Assembly: GCA_021805025.1 (NCBI GenBank)
Contig: JAJZGF010000010.1
Location: 1 to 51,195 of the forward strand
Length of the DNA stretch: 51,195 bases
Direction of reading: 5' to 3'
DNA from: Acidobacteriota bacterium
GTDB taxonomy: Bacteria; Acidobacteriota; Terriglobia; Terriglobales; Acidobacteriaceae
Both the position numbers and the translations under genes were made by a program. How positions within the stretch are numbered: the stretch's first letter is position 1; each line of letters opens with the position of its first letter. Below the pieces are notes generated by a model. That model had not been told where the DNA came from, did not search any database, and was given only the letters and a program-made list of their open reading frames with translations. This document shows, piece after piece, positions 18,453 through 26,508 of this stretch.

Positions 18453-18966
18453 GAGCCGCTGTCCCTTCCGCCTTGGCTTTGCCGCGATATGTGTCGAGAA
18501 TCGCCGGAACCTGATCGGGCGTCAGATCGTCGTGAAAGTCGTAATTGACCTGGATTGCCGGGGCCCAGCAGCAGGCTCCGATGCATTCAACCTCTTCCAG
18601 TGAGAAGACGCCGTCCGGTGTAACGCCCTTGTGACCGACGCCTAACTCGTCCTGAAAGCGATCAAAGAGATCATACGCGCCACGCAACATGCAACTGATG
18701 TTGGTGCACACCTGCACGTTGAACTTGCCTGCCGGTTTGAAGCGCAGCATGGAGTAATAGGTTGCCACGTTGCGTACTTCCAACTCAGTAATGCCGATGC
18801 GCGCGGCGACATCTGCGATCACCGCGTCGGAGAGATAGCCGACCTCGTCCTGCGCGTAAAGCAGCATGGGCACCAGCGCAGAACGCTTGACGGGATATTT
18901 CTGGACGAGGGCGTCAAAGCGCGCCGCCACTTTGGGCGAAAAGATGGTCATGGTTTCACTGCTCAT
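18445..18966 (-). CDS. nuoE: NADH-quinone oxidoreductase subunit E ([2Fe-2S] thioredoxin-like)
   Basis: Peripheral subunit holding cluster N1a beside the NADH site, 173 aa. The N-terminal helical part (YPVKRSALVPMLLYAQDEVGYLS) precedes a thioredoxin-like fold with cysteines in VQVCTNISCMLRG and EVECIGACCWAPAIQVN, the usual CxxxxC / CxxxC pattern. The ATG at 18966 overlaps the stop of the upstream small gene by 4 nt. Confidence 0.95.
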   Translation of the reverse strand: MSSETMTIFSPKVAARFDALVQKYPVKRSALVPMLLYAQDEVGYLSDAVIADVAARIGITELEVRNVATYYSMLRFKPAGKFNVQVCTNISCMLRGAYDLFDRFQDELGVGHKGVTPDGVFSLEEVECIGACCWAPAIQVNYDFHDDLTPDQVPAILDTYRGKAKAEGTAAHA

Positions 18967-19274
18967 TGCATCAACTCCCGCGCCCAGGCTTCAGCAGCCA
19001 TGTCCATCTCTTCCTCGTCTGCGCCGGACTTCAATCTTCCGGCGTCGGTTAGCTCCAGCATGCCGGAGCTTCCATCTTCGCGTGTCCAGGCCACCTGTGC
19101 CCGGTTTCGTTTGAGGTCCAGCCACTTGTCGTCGTAGCGCACCGTAATCCGTTCTTCGCCCAATTCCACCGTTGCCTGCCGGTTGCCGTTTAGCCCGTGC
19201 GCCGCGGTGTAACTGCGAAGCAGGGAAGCCAGTGAGACCCATAACTCGACAAAAAGCTGGGTCTCTGTGGTCAC
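18963..19274 (-). CDS. Small unknown protein inserted between nuoD and nuoE
   Basis: 103 aa, with no family recognised. It starts at 19274, overlapping the nuoD stop by 1 nt, and ends overlapping the nuoE ATG by 4 nt, so it is translationally coupled on both sides and very likely a real gene. The sequence is soluble and acidic at the C-terminus (ADEEEMDMAAEAWARELMQ). The middle part alternates in a beta-like pattern (ATVELGEERITVRYDDKWLDL, then VAWTREDGSSGMLELTDAGRL). There is no Cys, so no cluster role, and no clear membrane helix. By position it could be an assembly factor or accessory subunit of complex I; this is inference only. Confidence 0.75.
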   Translation of the reverse strand: MTTETQLFVELWVSLASLLRSYTAAHGLNGNRQATVELGEERITVRYDDKWLDLKRNRAQVAWTREDGSSGMLELTDAGRLKSGADEEEMDMAAEAWARELMQ

Positions 19275-20494
19275 TAGCGGTCAATCTCCCCCAGTACGAT
19301 GTCGATGGAGCCGATGACGGCCACGACATCGGCCAGCAAACCGCCCTTGCACATGGTCTCCAACGCCTGCAACGTGGCAAACGACGGATAACGCATGTGT
19401 ACGCGCCAGGGTTTGGCTGTGCCGTCGGAAACCACGTAATACCCTACCTGTCCGTGCCCGCACTCGATGCCCTGATAGACCTCGCCGGCCGGTACATTGA
19501 ATCCCTCGGTGACAATCTTGAAGTGATGGATGAGGGCCTCCATCTGCGTCTTCATCTTTTCCCGGTCGGGCAGCACAATTTTGGGCGCATCGGCCTTGAC
19601 CGCGCCCTCCGGCATACCGTCGAGGGCTTGCTGAATGATCTTGATGCTCTCCCGCATCTCGTCCAGCCGGACCAGGTAGCGCGCCCAGGTATCGCCGTCG
19701 GTTGAAACCGGCACTTTGAACTGAAACTTCTCATAGCTGGAGTAGGGCATGTCGCGGCGCAAGTCGATATCCACGCCGGAGGCGCGCAGCGGCGGCCCCG
19801 TCACACCCAGCGCAATTGCATCTGCTGCAGAGAGATAGCCGACGCCCTTCAAGCGATTCCTGAAGATTGGGTTGCCCGTCAGAAGATTGGAATACTCGTC
19901 GATCTTCTCCGGGAGCGTCTTGATAAATGCCTGGACGCGCGCAAGAAAATCGATGGGGGGCTCCATGGAGAGGCCGCCGATGCGAATATAACTGGTCATC
20001 ATGCGCTGGCCTGCGACGGCCTCCAGCAAACGGAGAATCTCTTCACGTTCGCGGAAGGTGTAGAGAAAAACGGTCAGCGCACCTATGTCCATGGCGTGCG
20101 TGCCGAGCCAGATGAGGTGCGAGTTGAGGCGGCTCAACTCGGTCAACAGGACACGCAGCCACTGTGCCTTTTCTGGAATCTCAAGATCGAGCAGTTTTTC
20201 GACCGCAAGGCAGTAGCAGAGGTTGTTCGAGAGCGGATCGAGGTAGTTGACGCGATCGGTGAGCGGCACCACCTGCTGGTAGAACTTGGCCTCGCAGGTC
20301 TTTTCGATGCCCGTATGCAGATAGCCGATCTCAGGATAGAGTCGAACGACGATCTCGCCGTCAATCTCCAGCACTAGGCGCAGAACGCCGTGGGTTGCAG
20401 GGTGTTGCGGTCCCATGTTCAGGACCATGTGCTGGTCTTTTGCGCCTTCGGCTACGGGGGCTTCAAGGATCGGCGTGCCGGCTACGTCAGTCAT
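19274..20494 (-). CDS. nuoD: NADH-quinone oxidoreductase subunit D
   Basis: 49-kDa-type subunit of complex I that forms the quinone-binding site, 406 aa. MVLNMGPQHPATHGVLRLVLEIDGE holds the His loop and Tyr-region signature; YLDPLSNNLCYCLAVEKLL, IGALTVFLYTFREREEIL and the C-terminal VVAVIGSIDIVLGEIDR are family-typical. NuoD is separate here, not fused to NuoC. It begins directly after the nuoC stop (20495/20494). Confidence 0.97.
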   Translation of the reverse strand: MTDVAGTPILEAPVAEGAKDQHMVLNMGPQHPATHGVLRLVLEIDGEIVVRLYPEIGYLHTGIEKTCEAKFYQQVVPLTDRVNYLDPLSNNLCYCLAVEKLLDLEIPEKAQWLRVLLTELSRLNSHLIWLGTHAMDIGALTVFLYTFREREEILRLLEAVAGQRMMTSYIRIGGLSMEPPIDFLARVQAFIKTLPEKIDEYSNLLTGNPIFRNRLKGVGYLSAADAIALGVTGPPLRASGVDIDLRRDMPYSSYEKFQFKVPVSTDGDTWARYLVRLDEMRESIKIIQQALDGMPEGAVKADAPKIVLPDREKMKTQMEALIHHFKIVTEGFNVPAGEVYQGIECGHGQVGYYVVSDGTAKPWRVHMRYPSFATLQALETMCKGGLLADVVAVIGSIDIVLGEIDR

Positions 20495-21001
20495 TTAGCG
20501 GTACCCCTCCACAGGGTAGTCCTTGCGCAATGGGTGGCCCTGCCACTCGTCCGGCATCATGATACGGCGTAGATTGGGGTGTCCTTCAAAGCGAATTCCG
20601 AACAGGTCGAAGACCTCGCGCTCGTAATAGTCGGCTCCAGGCCAGACAGGGGTAATCGACTCGACGGCGGGGCCGGCTTCATCCAGCAGAACACGCAGGC
20701 GGATACGTTCGAGAAGACGGTGGGAGAGGATGTGATAACTCAACTGGAAACGCGGCGCAGAAGGGAACCAGTCGACGGCTGTCATGTCCTCAAAGAAGTT
20801 GTAGCCCGCGGCCTGCACGGTGGCAGCGGCGTCACGGATGGACTCCGGCGCAACGGTCAAGGTCAACTCGCCGCGGTCGAAGCGGGCATCGAGGAGCGCA
20901 TCTGGCTGCCAGGCCAGAATTGCCACGATGGCTGGATGGTCGGGCATACCTGCCAGTACCTCGGCCTTGCCTGAGAGCGTCGCTTGATTCGCCTCGCCCA
21001 T
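20495..21001 (-). CDS. nuoC: NADH-quinone oxidoreductase subunit C
   Basis: 30-kDa-type peripheral subunit, 168 aa. Recognised by DMTAVDWFPSAPRFQLSYHI, SITPVWPGADYYEREVFDLFGIRFEGHPNLRRIMMPDEW and the C-terminal GHPLRKDYPVEGYR. The ATG at 21001 follows the nuoA stop with a single intervening base. There is therefore no space for nuoB, which usually lies between A and C. Confidence 0.96.
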   Translation of the reverse strand: MGEANQATLSGKAEVLAGMPDHPAIVAILAWQPDALLDARFDRGELTLTVAPESIRDAAATVQAAGYNFFEDMTAVDWFPSAPRFQLSYHILSHRLLERIRLRVLLDEAGPAVESITPVWPGADYYEREVFDLFGIRFEGHPNLRRIMMPDEWQGHPLRKDYPVEGYR

Positions 21002-21002
21002 G

Positions 21003-21404
21003 CTAGAGATCCGCCTTGTCCTGGCTCCAGTTTAGGATGCCTTTGCGCACAATATAGTAAAGCCCCACTGCAACAAAACCGAGGTAAACGATCATTTCCC
21101 AGAATCCGAACAGCCGGGACCCGGTGATCACCGGCAGCCTGCGATAGATCACCGCCCAGGGCATCATAAAAACTGCTTCCACATCGAAGAGGATGAACAA
21201 CATCGCCACTATATAAAAGCGAACGCTGAATCGCCCGCGTGCGTCTCCTACGGCCTCAATGCCACACTCGTAGGCTTCCAGCTTAACGCGCAAGTTGCGA
21301 TGCCGGCCGACGAACCAGGAGGCCGCGACCATCCCCGCGCCCATGCCGAAGGCAACAAGGATCTGCAAAAACAACGGAAGGTATTGCCAATGGTAGGGAA
21401 TCAT
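21003..21404 (-). CDS. nuoA: NADH-quinone oxidoreductase subunit A
   Basis: Three-helix membrane subunit at the joint of the two arms of complex I, 133 aa. The start is the ATG at 21404 (MIPYHWQYLPLFLQIL), with a G-rich stretch about 6 nt upstream; a start at 21473 would add 23 non-family residues. YECGIEAVGDARGRFSVRFYIVAMLFILFDVEAVFMMPWAV carries the conserved quinone-loop Cys and the helix Glu/Asp residues. It is first in the operon, with a divergent small gene upstream. Confidence 0.95.
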   Translation of the reverse strand: MIPYHWQYLPLFLQILVAFGMGAGMVAASWFVGRHRNLRVKLEAYECGIEAVGDARGRFSVRFYIVAMLFILFDVEAVFMMPWAVIYRRLPVITGSRLFGFWEMIVYLGFVAVGLYYIVRKGILNWSQDKADL

Positions 21405-21765
21405 GAAACCCCGGTTCAGATCGAGCTTCGCAAAGTTGTGACCGTCACACCGGCCCGGAAGCATCCGGTGCAACAGGCTGCTAGTTTGAGATTAGGTTTT
21501 TGACCTCATCCCGTCAAGGAGATGGCGCGACGGGCATTTGCCGGATTGCGCATTCCCGTGACCCGCTGAAATCTGAGGCAAGACGGCCTCCCGCTACAAC
21601 ACGATAACGGCTCATTGGGCACGACACCTGTGGGCTTTATAGCCTGACAGAGCAGGTGCGTACTGTGAGCCCCATCACATTGATTCCAATTTGCAACGAA
21701 GTACATTCGTAACGAGAAGAAGTACGCGGAAGTATCCGATGTGGCATTAGAGGATGAAACCCATG
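21405..21765. promoter_or_regulatory. Divergent intergenic region upstream of the nuo operon
   Basis: About 360 nt with no gene I can support, between nuoA and the divergent small gene at 21766. It must contain the nuo promoter. A perfect TGTGAC-C-GTCACA palindrome lies at 21437-21449, 33-45 nt before the nuoA start. The half-sites resemble CRP/FNR-type TGTGA/TCACA, but the spacer is 3 nt rather than 6. No convincing -35/-10 pair was found. Confidence 0.4.
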
Positions 21766-22098
21766 GCAGCTCGAGTCACAATCGTGTCCTCCGCGCAAAT
21801 TTCCGCCGACACGGCCTTCGCTTCGCCCATCCAAACCAAGCGCAGGAGGCACGTAAGCCCGGAGGCCGGACGCGGGCTTGAGATTCTAGGCCACGCGATT
21901 GACTACCTGATGGATGAATACCTGACTGAGCCCGGGTGTATCTCGGCGGGAGATGATGAGCTGGAGGCAGTGCAGATGCTCATGGCTCTCAATCGGCAGA
22001 TTTACTTTTCCTGTCCCGTGGTCAAGACCTTGAAGGAGAGGTGGATTTTGTTTTTGCAACGGTTCAATGCCCGGGTTACGCGCAGAGTTCCAGAGTAA
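21766..22098 (+). CDS. Unknown small protein
   Basis: 110 aa from the ATG at 21766 (MAARVTIVSS), which has GAGG at good spacing; an ATG four codons earlier has none. No family recognised. The N-terminus is basic and low-complexity (QTKRRRHVSPEAGRG). The C-terminal two thirds look helical (GLEILGHAIDYLMDEYL, DELEAVQMLMALNRQIYF, LKERWILFLQRFNARV). No signal peptide or membrane helix is evident. It is divergent from nuoA and 34 nt before the phosphoesterase gene. Codon use and spacing suggest it is real; function unknown. Confidence 0.6.
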   Translation, partial: AARVTIVSSAQISADTAFASPIQTKRRRHVSPEAGRGLEILGHAIDYLMDEYLTEPGCISAGDDELEAVQMLMALNRQIYFSCPVVKTLKERWILFLQRFNARVTRRVPE

Positions 22099-22132
22099 TC
22101 GGCTCATAAACGCTGAATGGTATGCTGAAGGC

Positions 22133-23206
22133 GTGAGCAACTCCTTTCGTTGCAGATGGTCACGAGCAGCGGGCACACTTTTTGTTTTCCTGCTGATGGT
22201 CCTTGTTTCGCGTTGCGGGGCTCTGCAGGCGGACCTTGAACCGCCCAAGTTCGAGCCGACGTTCACCTTGGGGCAGTTTGCTCCGGGCGCGTCGATTCGC
22301 ATGGTGGCCTATGGAGATTCGCGCTTCACAGACCCGTCGGTGACGCAGGGGACAAACCCGCGCGTGCGCAAATGGCTCGCGGAGCGCATTGCACTTGAGC
22401 ACCCTTCGGTCCTTCTGCTCACGGGAGATACGCCTTATACAGGCGCCAAAGATGATGACTGGGCAGCTTTCAGGAGCGAGACCACGGCTTGGCGTGAAAA
22501 TGAGATTCTGGTTTTGCCTACGACGGGCAATCACGAAATCCACGGTGGCTACAAACCGGGCATAGAAAACTATCTCAAGAACTTTCCGGCGATTCACGGG
22601 TACAGGCACTACTCCGCGCTGCTGGGCAATGTCGAGGTCGTTGCCCTTGACTGCACGGTCGGAGGGGACGCGAGCAGCGATCAGGCAGAATGGTTTGCCG
22701 CGCAATTAAGCCATCTCCCGACCCAGGTGCAGTTTCTTCTCATCCTGTACCACATCCCCTGGGTAGCCGATAAACAGTCGCAAATTTTCGTGAACCTCCC
22801 TTCGAAGGATGCGCTCGTCCTCCGCAATATCCTTGAGGCGCATTTGCCGACGATTCATGCAAAGGTGATGGTCTTCAACGGCCACATTCACAACTATGAG
22901 CGGTTTGAACGCCGAGGAGTCGAGTACGTCGTGACAGGTGGCGGGGGCGCGCAGCCCTACCCTCTGCTTTTTCGCGGCCGCGGAGACCTCTACCGTGATA
23001 CCGGCTTTCCCGTCTACCACTATCTGACACTTGATGTGACTGACAGAAAACTTCACGCGGTGATGTGGAAAGTCGTAGACCCAGATGCCCCAATGCTCAC
23101 CGTGGAGGCGAAAGACGAATTTACACTTACGGCGCCGGGGCGCAAAGGTTTCCAGGCCAAACCCACCGCGCAGAAGCGCCCTGATACAGCCCAGCCGCCC
23201 CAATGA
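22133..23206 (+). CDS. Secreted calcineurin-like metallophosphoesterase
   Basis: Two-metal phosphohydrolase of the purple-acid-phosphatase-like group, about 357 aa. The start GTG at 22133 gives an N-terminal export helix (AAGTLFVFLLMVLVSRCG); its ribosome site is weak. A longer in-frame start at 22067 would overlap the preceding gene. Metal-site motifs in order are YGDSRF, TGDTPY, TGNHEIHGG, a His in LYHIPW and FNGHIHNYERF, spaced as in the family. The tail (GFQAKPTAQKRPDTAQPPQ) is low-complexity. The natural substrate cannot be inferred. Its stop is 20 nt from the convergent oxidase gene. Confidence 0.85.
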   Translation: MSNSFRCRWSRAAGTLFVFLLMVLVSRCGALQADLEPPKFEPTFTLGQFAPGASIRMVAYGDSRFTDPSVTQGTNPRVRKWLAERIALEHPSVLLLTGDTPYTGAKDDDWAAFRSETTAWRENEILVLPTTGNHEIHGGYKPGIENYLKNFPAIHGYRHYSALLGNVEVVALDCTVGGDASSDQAEWFAAQLSHLPTQVQFLLILYHIPWVADKQSQIFVNLPSKDALVLRNILEAHLPTIHAKVMVFNGHIHNYERFERRGVEYVVTGGGGAQPYPLLFRGRGDLYRDTGFPVYHYLTLDVTDRKLHAVMWKVVDPDAPMLTVEAKDEFTLTAPGRKGFQAKPTAQKRPDTAQPPQ

Positions 23207-23226
23207 GGTCCGGCCCATTTTCTGAT

Positions 23227-23991
23227 CTACTGGCCAACCGCAAGAACGCCAAAAAGCAGCAGCCATGCCACTCCCATCGCGTGCCAATACCAGGCGGCGG
23301 AGTCGATTGCAATTTGACGCAGCTCGATGCGACGGAGGAAGCCTGTGGTGCAGAGGCACACCAGCAGAGCGATCAGGCCAATGGTCAGGTGCGCAGCGTG
23401 CAGGCCTGTGATCAGATAAAAGAAATAGCTTGCCGGTGTTGACCACCTATCGAAGGCAAAACCCTGAGCGGTGAGCTGTTTCCAGGCCATCCATTGTCCG
23501 GCAAGGAACAGGCCGCCAAGAGCCAGGGTTGCGGCTACCCATGGGAGGGTGCGCTGCAGAGCCGGCCGTCCAAGGCCGAGCCACTCCTCGAGCACATCGA
23601 TCTCACGAAAGATGTTTCTGCGCGCAAGTTCCATTGTCAGGCTGCTCAGAATCAGGACGGCTGTATTCAGATAAAGGATTGGAGGCAGCAGGACCGGGTG
23701 CCAGTCCCCAATCTGCTCATGGCTTTGAGGATCCATGTGCATACCTGCCTGGCGGGCGAAGAAGAGAACCACCAGCATGACAAAAAACATCATGTCTCCT
23801 GCCAGACCGAAGAAGACGAAAAATCGAATGCTATGGAGCAGTTCGCGCGGGCCGCGGTTCTCGCGCCGCCAGTCGTCATCGCCGCCACCACCTCCGCCAC
23901 CCGTGGGACGACGGTCAACTGGGGGCTTGCCGCCGATTCCAGGCTCTTTCCGTTCCGTTTCCGCCGGGGAGTGCGTAAAGATCGCGGGCAT
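23227..23991 (-). CDS. Orphan heme-copper (cytochrome c) oxidase subunit III
   Basis: Five-helix subunit III family protein, 254 aa from the ATG at 23991 (MPAIFTHSPAETE). Helices include RFFVFFGLAGDMMFFVMLVV, PPILYLNTAVLILSSLTMELARR, LALGGLFLAGQWMAWKQL, SYFFYLITGLHAAHLTIGLIAL-like and AWYWHAMGVAWLLLFGVLA. The paired His in GLHAAH and WYWH are family marks. The first about 60 residues are soluble with a seven-Gly run (PTGGGGGGGDDDW), unusual for the family. No subunit I, II or assembly gene is adjacent, so its partner oxidase must be encoded elsewhere. Confidence 0.87.
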   Translation of the reverse strand: MPAIFTHSPAETERKEPGIGGKPPVDRRPTGGGGGGGDDDWRRENRGPRELLHSIRFFVFFGLAGDMMFFVMLVVLFFARQAGMHMDPQSHEQIGDWHPVLLPPILYLNTAVLILSSLTMELARRNIFREIDVLEEWLGLGRPALQRTLPWVAATLALGGLFLAGQWMAWKQLTAQGFAFDRWSTPASYFFYLITGLHAAHLTIGLIALLVCLCTTGFLRRIELRQIAIDSAAWYWHAMGVAWLLLFGVLAVGQ

Positions 23992-24073
23992 GGAAAGCCT
24001 CGTCAGGAATAGAGAACTGTGCAAAGTCTGTGCGACATGCGGTTCCTCCGTGCAGGCCGGAAATCAAGACTCT

Positions 24074-24101
24074 GTCAAAATGAGATTACTCTCACTTTGA
24101 C
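24074..24101. repeat. 12-bp inverted repeat between pdxT and the oxidase subunit III gene
   Basis: Arms 24074-24085 and 24090-24101 match at 11 of 12 positions with a 4-nt loop (GTCAAAATGAGA / TCTCACTTTGAC). It lies about 70 nt after the pdxT stop and about 80 nt before the oxidase start on the minus strand. No T-run follows on either strand, so it could be an operator or a weak terminator. Confidence 0.45.
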
Positions 24102-24172
24102 CGGGACGCACAGGGAATTGGCAGCGGATTGTTTTCCGCTGAAACTCTTTTTTACAGGGGATCGGATAGTTC

Positions 24173-24769
24173 TCATTTGCCGGTTGTGGCTAAAAGCGTG
24201 TCAACAAAGGCGCGATGCACGCGTCGATCGGTAGAAAGCTCCGGATGAAACGTGGCGGCCATGATTTTCCCCTGCCGGACGAAAACCGGATCGCCGTCAC
24301 GCCGGGCAAGCACTTCCACGGTGTTGCCTGTTGCCGCAATGCGAGGCGCGCGAATGAAGACCATTTCCAGCGGCCCGCCGGGCAGGGATGTCTCAGCGGT
24401 CAAGATAGAGGAGTCGATCTGGCGGCCGTAGGCGTTGCGCTCGACGACGGCATCGAGCAGGCCCAGGCTGCGCTGCGAAGGGTTCCGGACCTCACGGGCC
24501 AGCAGGATGGCGCCAGCGCAGGTTCCAAAGACAGGGTGCTGTGCGCAGAATTGCAGGAGAGCGTCAAAGAAGTGGCGCTTTTCAAGGAACTTGAGCATGG
24601 TGGTGGACTCGCCGCCGGGTAGGATCAATCCATCCAGGCCTTCCAGTTCCTCCGGCTTGCGCACCTCCACAGGTGTAGCGCCGGACTCGGCCAGCGCGTC
24701 GGCGTGCGCAGCATAGTCCCCTTGAATGGCAAGTACTCCGATACGTGGCAGCGTACGTTGTTCCGTCAA
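24173..24769 (-). CDS. pdxT: Pyridoxal 5'-phosphate synthase, glutaminase subunit PdxT
   Basis: Class I glutamine amidotransferase that feeds ammonia to PdxS for vitamin B6 synthesis, 198 aa. The N-terminus RIGVLAIQGDYAAH and LILPGGESTTM are PdxT hallmarks. The catalytic triad is Cys84 in FGTCAGA and His175/Glu177 in FHPEL. It lies downstream of pdxS with a small DUF2164 gene between; a 154-nt gap separates it from that gene, so it may have its own promoter or be read through. Confidence 0.96.
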   Translation of the reverse strand: MTEQRTLPRIGVLAIQGDYAAHADALAESGATPVEVRKPEELEGLDGLILPGGESTTMLKFLEKRHFFDALLQFCAQHPVFGTCAGAILLAREVRNPSQRSLGLLDAVVERNAYGRQIDSSILTAETSLPGGPLEMVFIRAPRIAATGNTVEVLARRDGDPVFVRQGKIMAATFHPELSTDRRVHRAFVDTLLATTGK

Positions 24770-24923
24770 GCCGGTTCTCCCTGATCTAAGGAAAGAGGTA
24801 GGCTGGGGAAGGGATGGATTACCTTCATATCGAAGCTCTCACAATCAAGGATCTGGTGGATGATGACGATAAGACGTCCGCGCCTGGCCCGATCAGTACA
24901 AAGCAATTTCGCGGACGGTTCGA

Positions 24924-25199
24924 TTACCTGCGATTCTTTTGCTTCGCGTCAATTTTGGGCCAATACTGAAACTCATCGGCAAAGAGTTCTCCATTGAGAT
25001 CGGATACGCGAAGCTGCATACGCACCTGCGCATCGGCAACGGCCTGGTTGTAAATTGCCGGTCCAATCTCTTCGATGAAAAAGTTGAGCAGTAAACCTGC
25101 GGGCAGGTCACCGATGGGTTCAGGCATATTCTCTTCGAAGTAGCGCTGAATCGAAGCTATCCCGGCAGTACGCGCTTGCTTGGGAATCTCAATGGTCAT
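24924..25199 (-). CDS. DUF2164 family protein
   Basis: 91 aa from the ATG at 25199 (MTIEIPKQARTAG). It matches the DUF2164 pattern: IASIQRYFEENMPEPIGDLPAG, then LLLNFFIEEIGPAIYNQAVADAQ. The C-terminus is basic (KIDAKQKNRR). Function unknown for the family. Longer in-frame starts up to 25301 add residues unlike the family. It sits between pdxS and pdxT on the same strand, which could mean co-transcription with B6 synthesis but may be chance. Confidence 0.82.
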   Translation of the reverse strand: MTIEIPKQARTAGIASIQRYFEENMPEPIGDLPAGLLLNFFIEEIGPAIYNQAVADAQVRMQLRVSDLNGELFADEFQYWPKIDAKQKNRR

Positions 25200-25353
25200 A
25201 CTTCGGTCGAACTCCTGCACCCGCGTGTGAGCGTGCACTTCGGGAAGACAGCACCCCTGCATGTGTGAGCACGTCATCGTCTCGTGTGATATTCCGGACA
25301 TGCAATGCTGCTTGGTCGCAGGCGTAACAAGCCTGCTGGGTATCGCAAGACGA

Positions 25354-26307
25354 CTACCAGCCGCGCGTCTGCAACAACTGCGATTCCTCTATCGCTGCAG
25401 CGGCCAGACCTTTCATGGTGCCGGTGACCTGCTCGGAGACCTCGGCGAGAATTTTAGGGTCATTGAAGTGGGTAGTCGCAATGACAATGGCCTTCGCACG
25501 GGAGACTGCCTCTTCCCGTTCTTTGGGATTGTTTTTCACATCGAGGGGTGTGGCGCGCTCCTTCATAAAGATCCCTGAGCCGACGAAGATCGCCTCTGCG
25601 CCAAGCTGCATCATCAGTGCGGCGTCCGCGGGGGTTGCAATGCCGCCGGCTGAGAAGTTGGGCACCGGAAGTTTGCCGGCCTGTGCGACCATGCGGATGA
25701 GCTCATAGGGCGCCTGGTGGTCCTTGGCGGCTGCGTAGAGTTCCTGTTCGCTGAGGACGGTGAGCGCCTTCATCTCTTTCACAATCTGGCGCATGTGCCG
25801 CACGGCATGAACCACGTCTCCGGTGCCGGCCTCGCCTTTGGTGCGGATCATGGCTGCGCCTTCGGCAATGCGCCGCAGAGCCTCGCCCAGATTGCGCGCG
25901 CCGCAGACAAACGGCGTGGTGAAGGCGTGCTTATCGATGTGGTGTGCCTCGTCCGCCGGGGTCAGGACTTCGCTTTCGTCAATAAAGTCCACACCGAGCT
26001 CCTGGAGAATCTGCGCCTCGGCAAAGTGACCGATGCGTGCCTTGGCCATGACCGGAATCGAGACAGCCTGGATGATCTGCTTGATCAGGCTCGGCTTGGC
26101 CATCCGTGCCACGCCGCCCTCGGCGCGGATCATGGCCGGCACACGTTCCAGCGCCATGACAGAGGTAGCCCCAGCCTCTTCCGCGATGCGCGCCTGTTCC
26201 ACGTTCATCACGTCCATGATGACGCCGCCCTTCAACATCTCGGCCAGGCCCACCTTCAGGCGAAGGCTGGTGCTTGCAAGGTTCTTGTTTCCAATCGTTT
26301 CAGACAT
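25354..26307 (-). CDS. pdxS: Pyridoxal 5'-phosphate synthase, lyase subunit PdxS
   Basis: Condenses ribose 5-phosphate, glyceraldehyde 3-phosphate and ammonia from PdxT into PLP, 317 aa as a dodecameric TIM barrel. The start is the ATG at 26307 (MSETIGNKN), which has GAGG 9 nt upstream; an ATG two codons earlier is too close. Active-site residues are Asp in GGVIMDVMN, the imine Lys in VMAKARIGH (about 89) and the second Lys in [12 protein letters not shown] (about 156). [22 protein letters not shown] is also typical. It is divergent from the flagellar block. Confidence 0.97.
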   Translation of the reverse strand: MSETIGNKNLASTSLRLKVGLAEMLKGGVIMDVMNVEQARIAEEAGATSVMALERVPAMIRAEGGVARMAKPSLIKQIIQAVSIPVMAKARIGHFAEAQILQELGVDFIDESEVLTPADEAHHIDKHAFTTPFVCGARNLGEALRRIAEGAAMIRTKGEAGTGDVVHAVRHMRQIVKEMKALTVLSEQELYAAAKDHQAPYELIRMVAQAGKLPVPNFSAGGIATPADAALMMQLGAEAIFVGSGIFMKERATPLDVKNNPKEREEAVSRAKAIVIATTHFNDPKILAEVSEQVTGTMKGLAAAAIEESQLLQTRGW

Positions 26308-26370
26308 AACCATTGACCTCGATCGAAGGTTTTGCGGGCGCATCTTGGGCTCGCTTGCTCTGTTCAGCAA

Positions 26371-26384
26371 TACACCTCAGTGTA
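26371..26384. promoter_or_regulatory. Small palindrome upstream of pdxS
   Basis: TACAC-CTCA-GTGTA, 64-77 nt before the pdxS start, in the 200-nt divergent space between pdxS and the first flagellar gene. It could be an operator; no regulator is recognised. Confidence 0.25.
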
Positions 26385-26508
26385 ACAGCGAAAAGAATTC
26401 ACGGTCACGGATCGCGGAGGTGTAGATGGAGATTTTCGGCGCAATTATTAGTCCAATCCAATCCTTTTCCTTTCCCTCTGGCCCCCGCACTGCAAACAGG
26501 GTGGGCAG

